64,000 nucleotides of DNA from Lentibacillus amyloliquefaciens. GTDB lineage: Bacteria > Bacillota > Bacilli > Bacillales > Amphibacillaceae. The DNA is taken from the NCBI RefSeq assembly GCF_001307805.1, contig NZ_CP013862.1, positions 1,984,001 through 2,048,000 on the forward strand, read 5' to 3'. Positions 1 to 7,793 of this stretch are shown piece after piece. Under the pieces are notes generated by a model. That model searched no databases. It was not told the DNA's origin and worked only from the letters and a program-made list of their open reading frames with translations. Positions within the stretch are counted from its first letter, which is position 1. The number at the start of each line of letters is the position of its first letter. The translations under genes were made by a program, and so were the position numbers.

Positions 1-932
1 CACCGCTTACTTCTATTAAAGTATTTGAATTAATGGAAGAAGCCGGTGTTCCGGCAGGCGTTGTCAATCTGGTGCTCGGTCCCGGCAATTCCGTTGGTGC
101 GGAACTTTCAGTTAATGATGATGTCGATCTGATTTCATTCACAGGCGGTATTGAAACAGGCAAGCGGATTATGCAGGCAGCCAGTTCCAATGTGAAAAAT
201 CTGGCACTCGAACTGGGCGGTAAAAATCCGAATATCGTTTTTGCCGATGCTGATTTCGAAACAGCTGTCGACCAGGCGATGAACGCGGTGTTCTTCCATG
301 CCGGACAAATTTGTTCAGCGGGCACCCGTTTGATTATTGAAGAAAGCATTCACGATGATTTTGTCAGTGCGCTTGTCGACCGTGTAAAGAATATCAAGCT
401 TGGCAGCGGTTTTGACGAATCAACTCAAATGGGACCGCTCATTTCAAAAGACCATTTAAATAAAGTTATTCAATACGTGGAGAACGGTAAAAAAGAAGGC
501 GCAACGGTTGCTGTCGGCGGCAGGCGTCCGGAAGATCCGGAACTGCAAAATGGCTTTTTCTACCTGCCGACAGTGTTGACTGACTGTACGACTGACATGG
601 GCGTTGTGCAGGATGAAGGCTTCGGTCCGGTTATTACCGTGGAAAAATTCACGACTGAAGAAGAAGCGGTTCGTCTTGCCAACGACTCCATTTATGGGCT
701 TTCCGGCGGTGTCTTTACAAATGATATTGCCAAGGCTGAGCGCTGTGTAGCGAAAATGCGGATGGGAACTGTCTGGATCAACGACGTAAATCTGTACTTC
801 CCGCATGCGCCATGGGGTGGCTATAAACAATCCGGCATCGGCCGCGAACTCGGCAAAACAGGCCTGGAAGAATATCAGGAAACCAAGCATATTTTCCAAA
901 ACCTGAAGCCTGAACCCGTTAATTGGTTTTAA
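1..932 (+). CDS. gbsA: Betaine-aldehyde dehydrogenase, 3' part (gene enters from the left)
   Basis: NAD(P)+-dependent oxidation of betaine aldehyde to glycine betaine, the last step of osmoprotectant synthesis from choline, in the cytoplasm. The frame is open from base 3, so about the last 310 of roughly 490 residues are present. The aldehyde dehydrogenase landmarks are visible: the general-base glutamate in LALELGGKNP and the catalytic cysteine in GQICSAGTR. The run HAPWGGYKQSGIGRELG and the C-terminal EYQETKHIFQNL are typical of the betaine-aldehyde branch. It ends at a TAA just before a hairpin terminator. The partner choline dehydrogenase betA lies about 9 kb away instead of next door. 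The BADH subfamily call is strong; only the N-terminus is unseen. Confidence 0.93.
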   Translation, partial: PLTSIKVFELMEEAGVPAGVVNLVLGPGNSVGAELSVNDDVDLISFTGGIETGKRIMQAASSNVKNLALELGGKNPNIVFADADFETAVDQAMNAVFFHAGQICSAGTRLIIEESIHDDFVSALVDRVKNIKLGSGFDESTQMGPLISKDHLNKVIQYVENGKKEGATVAVGGRRPEDPELQNGFFYLPTVLTDCTTDMGVVQDEGFGPVITVEKFTTEEEAVRLANDSIYGLSGGVFTNDIAKAERCVAKMRMGTVWINDVNLYFPHAPWGGYKQSGIGRELGKTGLEEYQETKHIFQNLKPEPVNWF

Positions 933-963
933 AGCCCTACCTTGAAGAGCTATATGACTAAAG

Positions 964-995
964 AGCAGCTTGGCACGACGTCAAGTTGCTTTTTT
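964..995 (+). terminator. Rho-independent terminator of gbsA
   Basis: Nine-base stem AGCAGCTTG / CAAGTTGCT (one G-T pair) with a 9-nt loop followed directly by a T tract, 31 bases after the gbsA stop. Confidence 0.8.
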
Positions 996-1017
996 GATTG
1001 ATTGGCCGGACTGAAGA

Positions 1018-1122
1018 TGTGAACTTCGGGATTTTCCATGTGAACTTCGGGGAAATCACTGTGAACTTCGGGATTTCTGGTGTGAACTTCGGGCTTTTTG
1101 CTTCCAACTTCGGGATTTAAAT
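1018..1122 (+). repeat. Array of five 21-bp repeats (core TGTGAACTTCGGG), left of the NERD gene
   Basis: The 13-base core TGTGAACTTCGGG begins at 1018, 1039, 1060 and 1081, and a degenerate copy (TTCCAACTTCGGG) begins at 1102, an exact 21-base period. The eight bases between cores differ from unit to unit (for example ATTTTCCA, GAAATCAC, ATTTCTGG, CTTTTTGC). The array overlaps the last 22 codons of the NERD gene on the other strand. A second array of the same period and orientation lies beyond that gene's start (2172-2234). Confidence 0.85.
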
Positions 1123-2087
1123 AAATTCTCCAGATCAATCCTATATTTTCTACCACTGGTACTACCTATTTTTTCAAAGTTTTCCTTTTGAAGTATATCT
1201 TTAGCTATATAGCTGGACCCTACCCGCAAAAAATCCCGCGCCTGCCGATTATTAATATGCTCCCCCACCAGCAGAGCATAATCCATCAGCGCCTGGCGAT
1301 GAGCTGTTTTTGAAGTGCAACCGCAAAAATCACACCACCACTTCCCGCTTTTCCACTGCATTGGCACAGTCCCGCAGTCAGGACAGAGGACGCCTTTTAT
1401 TAAATCATCATAATTCACATTAAATTGATCCATTCCGCCATCTTTTTCAGGCACATGTTCATTGAGTAAATGCCAGGAAAGATCGAGCAGCTGTTGTTCA
1501 GATATACGTGGCGTTTGATGTTTATCTATAAAAGAATCGACTTTGGAAAGGACTTTATCGCGGTGCATGACGATATCTGAAATGCGTTTATCGTTGTTGA
1601 GGTTTCGCAGGTAGGTGTCATCACGGCTATAGACAACAATTTTTTCGATGGGGACAGAAGGAAGGTCATACTTGCTGAGCCAGCTCAAAAGTCTCCTATA
1701 CTGAAGATTGATTTGTTCAACGGGGTTTGTGAAGACTTCTACATTGTCGTCAATTTTCCGGTAAGTCTGTCCTAAATCGTCAAAATTTATGTTGTCATAA
1801 ATATTCTTAACCTCGATGATCAGATAGAACCAGCGGGACAGCAGCAAAAAGTCAATTTGAAAGTGCTTATACTCATCGGGAAGCCTGATGTAGTGGAAAA
1901 TCAGAAAATCATCTTCAGGCAAGAACTGCAGATGGTATCGCATAGCATTTTCGCCTTTATAACCGGAAAGTAAATTAGCGGCACGTTTACTTATTTTTTC
2001 TTTAAAGAGGTGAGAAGCTGGGATTCGCACGTCCAGCGCCTGTGCAGCGAGAATATGCCGGGGAATTTCAAGAGGCTTGATATACAA
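1056..2087 (-). CDS. NERD-domain (nuclease-related) protein with C-terminal zinc ribbon
   Basis: 343 residues. The N-terminal half is a NERD domain, a predicted PD-(D/E)XK-type nuclease fold: YKGE (Glu46), the aspartate in FQIDFLL (Asp79) and the EVKN signature (Glu92, Lys94) are all present. Residues 235-255 form a four-cysteine ribbon (CPDC...CDFC). The start is a TTG preceded by AGAAAGG about 10 bases upstream; this gives an N-terminus beginning MYIKPLEIP, as is usual for Bacillaceae NERD proteins. The last ~20 residues (KARSSHQKSRSSQ) are simply translated 21-bp repeat. The gene is single, not overlapping its neighbours, and bracketed by repeat arrays. Its substrate and role are unknown; defence or DNA processing is inference from the domain. 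Confidence 0.85.
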   Translation of the reverse strand: MYIKPLEIPRHILAAQALDVRIPASHLFKEKISKRAANLLSGYKGENAMRYHLQFLPEDDFLIFHYIRLPDEYKHFQIDFLLLSRWFYLIIEVKNIYDNINFDDLGQTYRKIDDNVEVFTNPVEQINLQYRRLLSWLSKYDLPSVPIEKIVVYSRDDTYLRNLNNDKRISDIVMHRDKVLSKVDSFIDKHQTPRISEQQLLDLSWHLLNEHVPEKDGGMDQFNVNYDDLIKGVLCPDCGTVPMQWKSGKWWCDFCGCTSKTAHRQALMDYALLVGEHINNRQARDFLRVGSSYIAKDILQKENFEKIGSTSGRKYRIDLENLFKSRSWKQKARSSHQKSRSSQ

Positions 2088-2171
2088 TAAGGCACAACCT
2101 TTCTTATTTAGTTTTAGTGTCCAATTATTATTTCGACAAATCTTTTAAAAGTCCTGCTTTTTTAGTTAATT

Positions 2172-2234
2172 TGTGAACTTTATCATTTTAATTGTGAACT
2201 TTAGCGAATTCAGTGTGAACTTGAGCCCCCACCC
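2172..2234 (+). repeat. Three-unit 21-bp repeat array (core TGTGAACTT) right of the NERD gene
   Basis: TGTGAACTT begins at 2172, 2193 and 2214, again exactly 21 bases apart and in the same orientation as the left array. The core is followed by TTA or GAG instead of CGGG. The array sits about 85 bases upstream of the NERD gene's TTG start, so it covers or borders that gene's promoter region. Confidence 0.75.
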
Positions 2235-2238
2235 ACCT

Positions 2239-2787
2239 TCACCCCCAATAATCCGGATTGGTCATCCGCATTTCCTCAACCATGTCCTCAAGGTCAGCCG
2301 GGGTAATCACATAAATCGGGGATTCAGCTTGTGTTGCTTCGTCATAAAAATAACGATTGCTGCCGGTAAATTCCTCGTCAAGCAGCATCAAACAGCCACC
2401 GCTTTTCTCGATCAGCCACTTGTTGCTTGCCCGATATTGATAAGGCCCGCTGTAGCCACCTTTATAAAGCGGCCTGTAAAAGTCAGCGGCCGCCGTCAGT
2501 TTCTCATAGATCTGCTGAATCGGCTCCGGCCAGCGTTCTTCCTGATTCTCAAATGGCGGAATGAGGGCAAGCTTCACGCCATACTGGTTCCGCAATCCAA
2601 GTGCCACTTCGCCAGCCCAAAGCTCCACACCCATTTTCCCGGAAATAAGCACCCATTCCAGACCTTCTTCAATAAAGCTGATCAGCCGCTTTTCAATTGC
2701 TGCTTTAATGATATCGATGCGTTCGTCATCATGTTTGAAGATATTAACCTCCATTGGTTTATAGCCAGTGACCGCCAACACTTTCAT
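2239..2787 (-). CDS. ypsA: YpsA-family protein (SLOG superfamily, DUF1273)
   Basis: 182 residues. MKVLAVTGYKPMEVNIF at the N-terminus, GLEWVLISGKMGVELWAGEVAL in the middle (described here by its key pieces GLEWVLISG and GVELWA) and IYVITPADLEDMVEE near the end match YpsA of B. subtilis along its length. SLOG proteins are Rossmann-like folds thought to bind nucleotide-derived ligands; YpsA has been linked to cell division in Firmicutes. The start is the ATG at 2787, nine bases after GGAGGGGAG, in preference to a GTG three codons upstream that overlaps the previous stop. It is the last gene of the TPP-riboswitch operon, only five bases after the Dph6-like gene. Family call is firm; the molecular role is not. 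Confidence 0.88.
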   Translation of the reverse strand: MKVLAVTGYKPMEVNIFKHDDERIDIIKAAIEKRLISFIEEGLEWVLISGKMGVELWAGEVALGLRNQYGVKLALIPPFENQEERWPEPIQQIYEKLTAAADFYRPLYKGGYSGPYQYRASNKWLIEKSGGCLMLLDEEFTGSNRYFYDEATQAESPIYVITPADLEDMVEEMRMTNPDYWG

Positions 2788-2792
2788 GATAT

Positions 2793-3392
2793 TCACTCCC
2801 CTCCGAAGATCGGTCCATCGTGCACGTACGTATGATATTCACCGGATTCACCCATGGGGCAAACATTCTCATATTTTAAAATATCGTCAATAAAGCTACT
2901 GTCAATTCGGCGGCCGGCCCAGCTATCGGGCAGCTTTTCCGCATCAACTTTGATGACTTCTGCCTTAAAGCCTGTATCTACAAATTCATGCAGCAATTCC
3001 AAAACTTCCGCCTGATCTCGCCATAAAGGATAAACAGGCTCAACACCAGCTTTTTGCGCCACCTGCTCACCCCAACTGCGATGTCCCTCAAGGTAAATAT
3101 CGCCAAACGCGGCCCCATCAATACCATACCGTTCCTTCATACTGCCTAACATAAAAACAAAATCATTCGTGTATGTATGAAAATCCGTCTCGATAAAATG
3201 CACCGGAATGCTAAGCCGGTCCGCCTGATTCAAAACACGCTCGCGCTTTTCATTATGGGCAACCGTATCCCCGCTCTCTTTCCAGACCGTCGTCAGCAGG
3301 CAAGCCACTTGCAGCCCCTGCTTCTGCAAATAATAAAATGCCAGGCAACTGTCCTTTCCGCCGCTGAAAGATAACGCTACTTTTTTGACCAT
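2793..3392 (-). CDS. Dph6-like ATP pyrophosphatase (adenine nucleotide alpha-hydrolase family)
   Basis: 199 residues beginning MVKKVALSFSGGKDS; SGGKDS is the PP-loop of the ATP-pyrophosphatase superfamily, and GAAFGDIYLEGHR and CPMGESGEYHTYV are the conserved regions of the diphthine-ammonia ligase-like branch. Such enzymes activate a carbonyl by adenylation before amidation. Bacteria lack diphthamide, so the bacterial substrate is not known. The start chosen has GAAGGAG ten bases upstream; a longer in-frame extension has no ribosome site. It lies between TatD (64-base gap) and ypsA (five-base gap), and so is probably co-transcribed with the thiamine-precursor transporter. Confidence 0.85.
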   Translation of the reverse strand: MVKKVALSFSGGKDSCLAFYYLQKQGLQVACLLTTVWKESGDTVAHNEKRERVLNQADRLSIPVHFIETDFHTYTNDFVFMLGSMKERYGIDGAAFGDIYLEGHRSWGEQVAQKAGVEPVYPLWRDQAEVLELLHEFVDTGFKAEVIKVDAEKLPDSWAGRRIDSSFIDDILKYENVCPMGESGEYHTYVHDGPIFGGE

Positions 3393-3456
3393 CAAACACT
3401 GCTCCTTCGAATTTAATCGTACCTTTATCGTAACACCAGGCCCTGTAAAACAACAG

Positions 3457-4242
3457 TCATATCCCATAGAAATGAATCGTGTTATCATAAAGCCGGTGAT
3501 AAACGTCCTCATCCGGTATTCCTTTTAAAACTGCTATTTCACGAGCGGACCGGTGGATCATATGAGGATGTGTCATTTTCCCTTTAAACGGGCCTTCAAA
3601 CGGCCACGGACCATCTGTTTCAACCATTATTTTATCGAGCGGAAATTGTCTGACCAACTCTCTGGTTTCTGCTTCATATAAAATATCCGGCGTCACAGAA
3701 ATGAAGTAGCCGTTGCGCATCATCCGCTGCATTGTCTTGGAATCACCTTTAAACCAATGAAAATGAGCTTTGGATAGTGAATGCTTTTCCAAAAGATCGA
3801 TCACCTCAGGCGCATCATCATAAATGGCATGGAGCGCAACCGGTTTATTCAATTCGGCAGCATTTCGTATGAATGCCTCTAAAACGTGCACATAAGCCTC
3901 CCGCTCCCGGGATGTCATCTCCCCTTCCCGCCGCAAATAATACGGCAGTCCGACTTCACCGACTGCCACAACCCTGTCGCTGTCTCGTTCAATCATCGCA
4001 AGCAAATCACCGACTTCTTCATCAGTTGGAAGCGGCTGTTCCGGATGAAAGCCAAACGCCGGTTTAACGCGATTGTCGGCATGAGCCAGCCGGATGGTCT
4101 CCTGAGCTGAAGCCAGATGATTGGAAACAGCAATCAAAGCATCTACATCGTTCGCTTCCATGTCACGAAGAATGCCGAAGCGCTCATCCGGCTTATACAT
4201 ATCAAGATGAATATGGGCATCAACAATCTTTTTAGACATCAT
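3457..4242 (-). CDS. TatD-family metal-dependent hydrolase
   Basis: 261 residues. Metal-site motifs of the TatD branch of the amidohydrolase superfamily are in order: DAHIHLD near the N-terminus, the glutamate in VAVGEVGLPYY, the histidine in KPVALHAIYD, HFHWFKGD, and the aspartate in IMVETDGPWP. TatD enzymes are typically 3'-5' exonucleases or small-molecule hydrolases. The start overlaps the end of the thiZ-like gene (GGGAG seven bases before the ATG at 4242; an adjacent ATG at 4239 is equally possible), implying translational coupling. In this context, behind a TPP riboswitch, hydrolysis of an imported formylaminopyrimidine (the job of YlmB elsewhere) is possible but is inference only. Confidence 0.88.
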   Translation of the reverse strand: MMSKKIVDAHIHLDMYKPDERFGILRDMEANDVDALIAVSNHLASAQETIRLAHADNRVKPAFGFHPEQPLPTDEEVGDLLAMIERDSDRVVAVGEVGLPYYLRREGEMTSREREAYVHVLEAFIRNAAELNKPVALHAIYDDAPEVIDLLEKHSLSKAHFHWFKGDSKTMQRMMRNGYFISVTPDILYEAETRELVRQFPLDKIMVETDGPWPFEGPFKGKMTHPHMIHRSAREIAVLKGIPDEDVYHRLYDNTIHFYGI

Positions 4243-4969
4243 TACCAAGCTCCCGGTAAATTGTTTTTTTCCATTCAAGGAATTCTGCTGTCAAAAACAG
4301 CCCCTCATCCCGTGGGCGGCTGAATGGAATCGTGAAAATTTCTTTAACGGATGCAGGCGACTGAGACAATACGATAATTCTGTCAGATAAATAAATCGCT
4401 TCTTCAATATTATGCGTAACAAACAAGATCGAGCGATGATGTCCCTGCCAGATGGACAGCAGCCATTTTTGCATCTCCAGTCGGGTAAATTCGTCCAGTG
4501 CTGAAAAAGGTTCGTCAAGGCAAATCAGCGGCTGTGGGCTCAATAGGCTTCGAATAAACGCAACACGCTGTTTCATACCGCCGGATAATTCAAACGGATA
4601 GGCATCTTCATAACCGGCGAGTCCGGCGTATTCAATCAGTTCCATCGCGCTTTCTTTATCCATTTTCCCTTGTATTTCACCGCCGAGCATGACATTTTTC
4701 AAAATACTTCGCCATGGCATTAGCGACGGCGTTTGTGGTGTGTAACTGATTGATCCGCGCTTGCCGTTAATCTTGTCACCTTCCAGCCAGATTTCACCGG
4801 CATCAGGCTCAAGGATACCTCCGATTAAATGGAATAAGGTGCTTTTCCCGCTGCCTGAAGGCCCCAGTACGGAAACAAACTCACCTTCATTTACCGTGAA
4901 ATCCACATCGGCCAACACCTGGTGGTTTCCATATGATTTGGAAATGTGCTGAATATTGAGCTCGCCCAT
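4232..4969 (-). CDS. thiZ: ABC transporter ATPase of the pyrimidine-precursor uptake system (ThiZ-like)
   Basis: 245 residues with a complete nucleotide-binding domain: Walker A GPSGSGKST, Q-loop (YTPQTPSLMPW), signature LSGGMKQR, Walker B LICLDEPFSALD and the H-loop VTHNIEEA. It belongs to the NitT/TauT-like importers and would energise the ThiX permease at the inner face of the membrane. It starts three bases after the permease stop and its own stop lies inside the start region of the TatD gene. The thiamine-precursor assignment comes from the riboswitch and the ThiY-type binding protein rather than from the ATPase itself. Confidence 0.88.
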   Translation of the reverse strand: MGELNIQHISKSYGNHQVLADVDFTVNEGEFVSVLGPSGSGKSTLFHLIGGILEPDAGEIWLEGDKINGKRGSISYTPQTPSLMPWRSILKNVMLGGEIQGKMDKESAMELIEYAGLAGYEDAYPFELSGGMKQRVAFIRSLLSPQPLICLDEPFSALDEFTRLEMQKWLLSIWQGHHRSILFVTHNIEEAIYLSDRIIVLSQSPASVKEIFTIPFSRPRDEGLFLTAEFLEWKKTIYRELGNDV

Positions 4970-4972
4970 ACG

Positions 4973-5734
4973 TCATTCATCCCCTTTCCGCTTCCACTTG
5001 ATAATCTTCTTCTCAGCCAGCATGATAAGTGCGAAAAACAGCATGCTTAAAATGATAACGAATATAATCGCTACAAAGACCCGATCTGTTCTGAAAGAGG
5101 ATGAAGCCATTGTCATATAAACGCCGATGCCATTATTTGCCCCGAGCCATTCGGATATAACAGCCCCCATCACACTATAGGTCGCTGAAATCTTCAAGCC
5201 TGAAAAAACATACGGCAACGCGCTTGGCCATTCCAATTTCCAAAACACTTGTTGTTTGCCGGCACCGGCCATTTTCATGTAGTGAAGCAGATCACGATCC
5301 GTCTGCCTGAATCCTTCAAGCGCTGAGACGGCAATCGGGAAAAAGCATACCAATGCAATAATGATAATCTTCGGCAACATGCCAAAGCCAAACCATACAA
5401 CAAGCAGCGGCGCTAGAACGATAACGGGGATATTTTGCGAAATAATTAATAGCGGATACAACGCTTCACGAAAAGAGGGAATTAAATGTAAAACTGCTGC
5501 TATAACAATCCCCGCTGAACTCCCAATCACAAATCCGATTAAAGTCAGACGCACGGTTGAGACAATATGGTGCTGATAGTTCAGCCAATCTTCAACACCT
5601 GTCTGGACAATCAATGAAGGAGCCGGGAGCAGCCATGAAGGCACTTGGAAAATACGGGTCGAAACTTCCCAGACAATGACCAAAAGGATGAGAACCAGAA
5701 CCGGTTTCCATCCTTTTTGCAGTAACTGTTTCAT
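4973..5734 (-). CDS. thiX: ABC transporter permease (ThiX-like)
   Basis: 253 residues, about six hydrophobic segments, with the inner-membrane permease EAA-type loop (DLLHYMKMAGAGKQQVFWKLEWPSALPYVF region) characteristic of the SsuC/TauC/ThiX family. It forms the membrane channel for the ThiY-bound pyrimidine. Its ATG overlaps the stop codon of the preceding 96-residue gene (TAATG), so translation is coupled. Confidence 0.88.
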   Translation of the reverse strand: MKQLLQKGWKPVLVLILLVIVWEVSTRIFQVPSWLLPAPSLIVQTGVEDWLNYQHHIVSTVRLTLIGFVIGSSAGIVIAAVLHLIPSFREALYPLLIISQNIPVIVLAPLLVVWFGFGMLPKIIIIALVCFFPIAVSALEGFRQTDRDLLHYMKMAGAGKQQVFWKLEWPSALPYVFSGLKISATYSVMGAVISEWLGANNGIGVYMTMASSSFRTDRVFVAIIFVIILSMLFFALIMLAEKKIIKWKRKGDE

Positions 5735-6024
5735 TAACGATATTTCTCCGTCAGCTTATCCATAGACGCACCGCCTTCAGTATGAAGAATTTTTACCTGG
5801 GAAATGATGCTTTCACTGCCCAGCTCCAACATACGCGCGTTCATCCTTTCAATGACAGCGAGAAGTTCGGACAGCTCGCCTTCCATAGTTGTTTCCAGCG
5901 GGTGCACCTCGTACGTCACGCCTGACTTTTCAATGACGTCAATAGCAGCATCGACATATGGAATGACATCTTCACCTTGTTTTGTTTTCGGGATGATTTG
6001 AATACTGACTAATGATTGATTCAT
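5734..6024 (-). CDS. Thiamine-binding protein of the YkoF/MTH1187 family (PF01910-like)
   Basis: 96 residues. SLVSIQIIPKT, IPYVDAAIDVIEKSG and TTMEGELSELLAVIERM are the hallmarks of the small ferredoxin-like fold family that includes MTH1187/YqgV and the halves of YkoF, which binds thiamine or its hydroxymethylpyrimidine part. It is cytoplasmic, with no signal sequence. AAGGAG precedes the ATG by nine bases. It sits between thiY and thiX in one transcript, which fits a ligand-sensing or handover role for the imported pyrimidine; that role is inferred. Confidence 0.85.
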   Translation of the reverse strand: MNQSLVSIQIIPKTKQGEDVIPYVDAAIDVIEKSGVTYEVHPLETTMEGELSELLAVIERMNARMLELGSESIISQVKILHTEGGASMDKLTEKYR

Positions 6025-6069
6025 ATAGCTTCACTCCTTCTCTGTTTAACTGATTTGCTCAACATTGCG

Positions 6070-7065
6070 CTATTCCGGCAAAAATTCATTCGTAAACGCC
6101 TTCTCTGCTTCCAACCGCTCATCAAGCAAATCATTCTCGTACATCCATTCAGCATAATTCTCCCAGACTTCTTTCTTCTGCACACCCCATTTATCAGCAT
6201 CATCCTGATATTTTGGCGATAGCCATTCCTGACTTTTCTTAACAAGCTCAGGATCAAGGTCCGGGACTGCTTCAATCAAAATATCAGCGGCTTTTCCAGG
6301 ATTATCGGCGGCAAACTCATAACCCTTTGAAACAGCAGCCATAAATTTGCGTACAGTTTCCGGATTGTCGGCAATCATCGTTTCATTTGTCGTGATAACC
6401 GGTGTGTAATAATCCAGTTTTTCCGAGTAATCCGTCAAATACATCATGTTCAGTTCCTGACCGCGCATTTCTGCCTGAACACCTGTCCATGCATAGTAAA
6501 TCCAGGCAAAATCAATATCCCGTTGGACAGCGGTAAAAAAATCCGTATCGCCCATATTAACGATATCGACTTTTTCGACGTCAGCATCCTTCTGCTGCAT
6601 CAAAGAAGACAGTACTGCCTTTTCAACGGGCGCTCCCCAACCGCCGTATGTTTTTCCTTCAAAATCTTCCGGCGAGGTGATATTTTCTTCTTTCAGCGAT
6701 GCAAACCCTGAGGTGTTATGCTGGATGACAGCACCAATTGAGACGAGCGGAATCTCCTGGACACGTGCTTCTGTCAGACTTTCTTGAGCCCCGATGCCAA
6801 ATGATGCCTCACCGGACGCTACAATCTGATCTGCACCTGCCTCACCGGGCATCATAATCTCAACATCAAGTCCTTCATCAGCAAAATAACCGTTCGCTTG
6901 AGCAACATAAATCCCTGTATGGTTCGTATTTGGCGTCCAATCAAGCACAAAGGACAGCTGCTCTTTATCCCCGCTTTCTCCGGTGCTTTCTCCATTCTCA
7001 CTGCACGCCATTAGCAGTGCCGCCATTACTGCCACGAAGAAAAGCATTGTTAACAATCGTCGCAT
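6070..7065 (-). CDS. thiY: ThiY-like pyrimidine-precursor-binding lipoprotein (NMT1/THI5 family)
   Basis: 331 residues. A lipoprotein signal peptide ends in the lipobox LLMAC (Cys21). The mature protein opens LSFVLDWTPNTNHTGIYVAQ, the signature of the NMT1/THI5-like binding proteins that capture N-formyl-4-amino-5-aminomethyl-2-methylpyrimidine, a thiamine breakdown product. The start at 7065 follows GGGGGAGG by five to six bases; an upstream in-frame ATG at 7092 has no such site. It is the first gene after the TPP riboswitch and its terminator, so it should be expressed when thiamine pyrophosphate is low. Confidence 0.9.
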   Translation of the reverse strand: MRRLLTMLFFVAVMAALLMACSENGESTGESGDKEQLSFVLDWTPNTNHTGIYVAQANGYFADEGLDVEIMMPGEAGADQIVASGEASFGIGAQESLTEARVQEIPLVSIGAVIQHNTSGFASLKEENITSPEDFEGKTYGGWGAPVEKAVLSSLMQQKDADVEKVDIVNMGDTDFFTAVQRDIDFAWIYYAWTGVQAEMRGQELNMMYLTDYSEKLDYYTPVITTNETMIADNPETVRKFMAAVSKGYEFAADNPGKAADILIEAVPDLDPELVKKSQEWLSPKYQDDADKWGVQKKEVWENYAEWMYENDLLDERLEAEKAFTNEFLPE

Positions 7066-7165
7066 GTGTTCCTCCCCCTTTTCGTTTTTCATGCTGCAGA
7101 GGGCAATACGCCTTGCAACCTGAAGGACGCACCAGTGAGCACTGGTGTAAATTCCCTGGGAAATT

Positions 7166-7197
7166 AAAAACGCTCCGGGCTCAAGGTCCGGAGCGTA
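7166..7197 (-). terminator. Terminator of the TPP riboswitch expression platform
   Basis: On the minus strand ACGCTCCGG...CCGGAGCGT forms a strong stem followed by five T. It lies between the aptamer and thiY, the position expected for a transcription-attenuating platform. Confidence 0.85.
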
Positions 7198-7230
7198 TCA
7201 GAATACACACATTGTAATCATAAACAATTC

Positions 7231-7319
7231 AGTGTTCCCTACGCTGGTTTCAGCCAGATCAGGTTCCAAGGGTCAGCATCTTAACGGATGCAGTCTCAAC
7301 CGGCAACACCGGTCCCCCT
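7231..7319 (-). promoter_or_regulatory. TPP (THI-box) riboswitch
   Basis: Reading the minus strand, the conserved THI elements appear in order: the 5' GGGGG, a TGAGA core after an accessory hairpin, ACCCTTGGAACCTGATCTGG, then AACCAGCGTAGGGAA. These are the two TPP-binding helical arms. The aptamer is followed by a terminator hairpin and then thiY. Confidence 0.96.
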
Positions 7320-7440
7320 ACAACATTTAGAATTCAATTGTCATACAACGTTACTATGCCATAATTGCCGAAAATTTTCAATCTTGAGATGCCCGATTCA
7401 ATTCAATGAATAATTGTGAGAATAACGGAACCATGATACA

Positions 7441-7775
7441 TTTAAAGTGAAACTTCATTCAGTGGAGTGCTTTTCTCCACTTGGTGAAGGGAACAGAGGC
7501 TAAATCCGCAACGTCCGTTGCAACGCCTCCCGAGACCTGCGTCATGCAGGCCCAAACGAAGCGATGTTTTAGCGGAGGAAATATACGGAGACTTCTGCGG
7601 GATGAGAGGCATAGGTGAGACCCCGTAGGGCGCCAGCCCGAGGAGGCTCACCAACCGCCCGCGAAAAGCGAAGTATATTTCCGGAGCGGGTAATTTGCAC
7701 TCCCCCCTTACTTCGTTAGTTCGGATTTTCTTCAACGAAAACTCTTTTGTCCCCCCTCCTTACATGTGGGATAAA
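7441..7775 (+). repeat. Interrupted copy (copy A) of the two-hairpin intergenic element
   Basis: The 5' part (AAAGTGAAACTTCATTCAGTGG, from 7444, here given by its pieces AAGTGAAACTTCATTC and AGTGG) and the tail TTACATGTGGGATAAAC (7760-7776) match copies at 15.3, 16.6, 19.8 and 49.9 kb. Between them lies an unrelated palindromic repeat (7571-7689). The tail ends 18 bases before the menC start. Confidence 0.55.
7571..7689. repeat. Bacillaceae-type interspersed palindromic repeat (~119 bp)
   Basis: The ends are inverted repeats (GCGGAGGAAATATAC against GTATATTTCCGGAGC), and the interior carries ACTTCTGCGGGATGAGAGGC, GAGACCCCGTAGGGCG and AGGAGGCTCACC. This matches, from memory, a short repeat found in many copies in alkaliphilic and halophilic Bacillaceae. 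It has no coding capacity; its size and terminal inversion suggest a MITE-like or structured element. Confidence 0.65.
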
Positions 7776-7793
7776 CAACAGGAGGTTATACGC

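Noticed and set aside
950..1156. Minus-strand frame translating the left array as a repeat NPEVH-like peptide
   Set aside because: It is the 21-bp repeat read in one frame, overlaps the NERD gene and has no ribosome site.
1018..2234. CRISPR array
   Set aside because: Repeat core is only 13 bases, spacers eight bases, and no cas genes are present.
7442..7735. 97-residue minus-strand frame
   Set aside because: Lies wholly within repeat elements; such frames in this repeat are commonly mis-annotated as genes.
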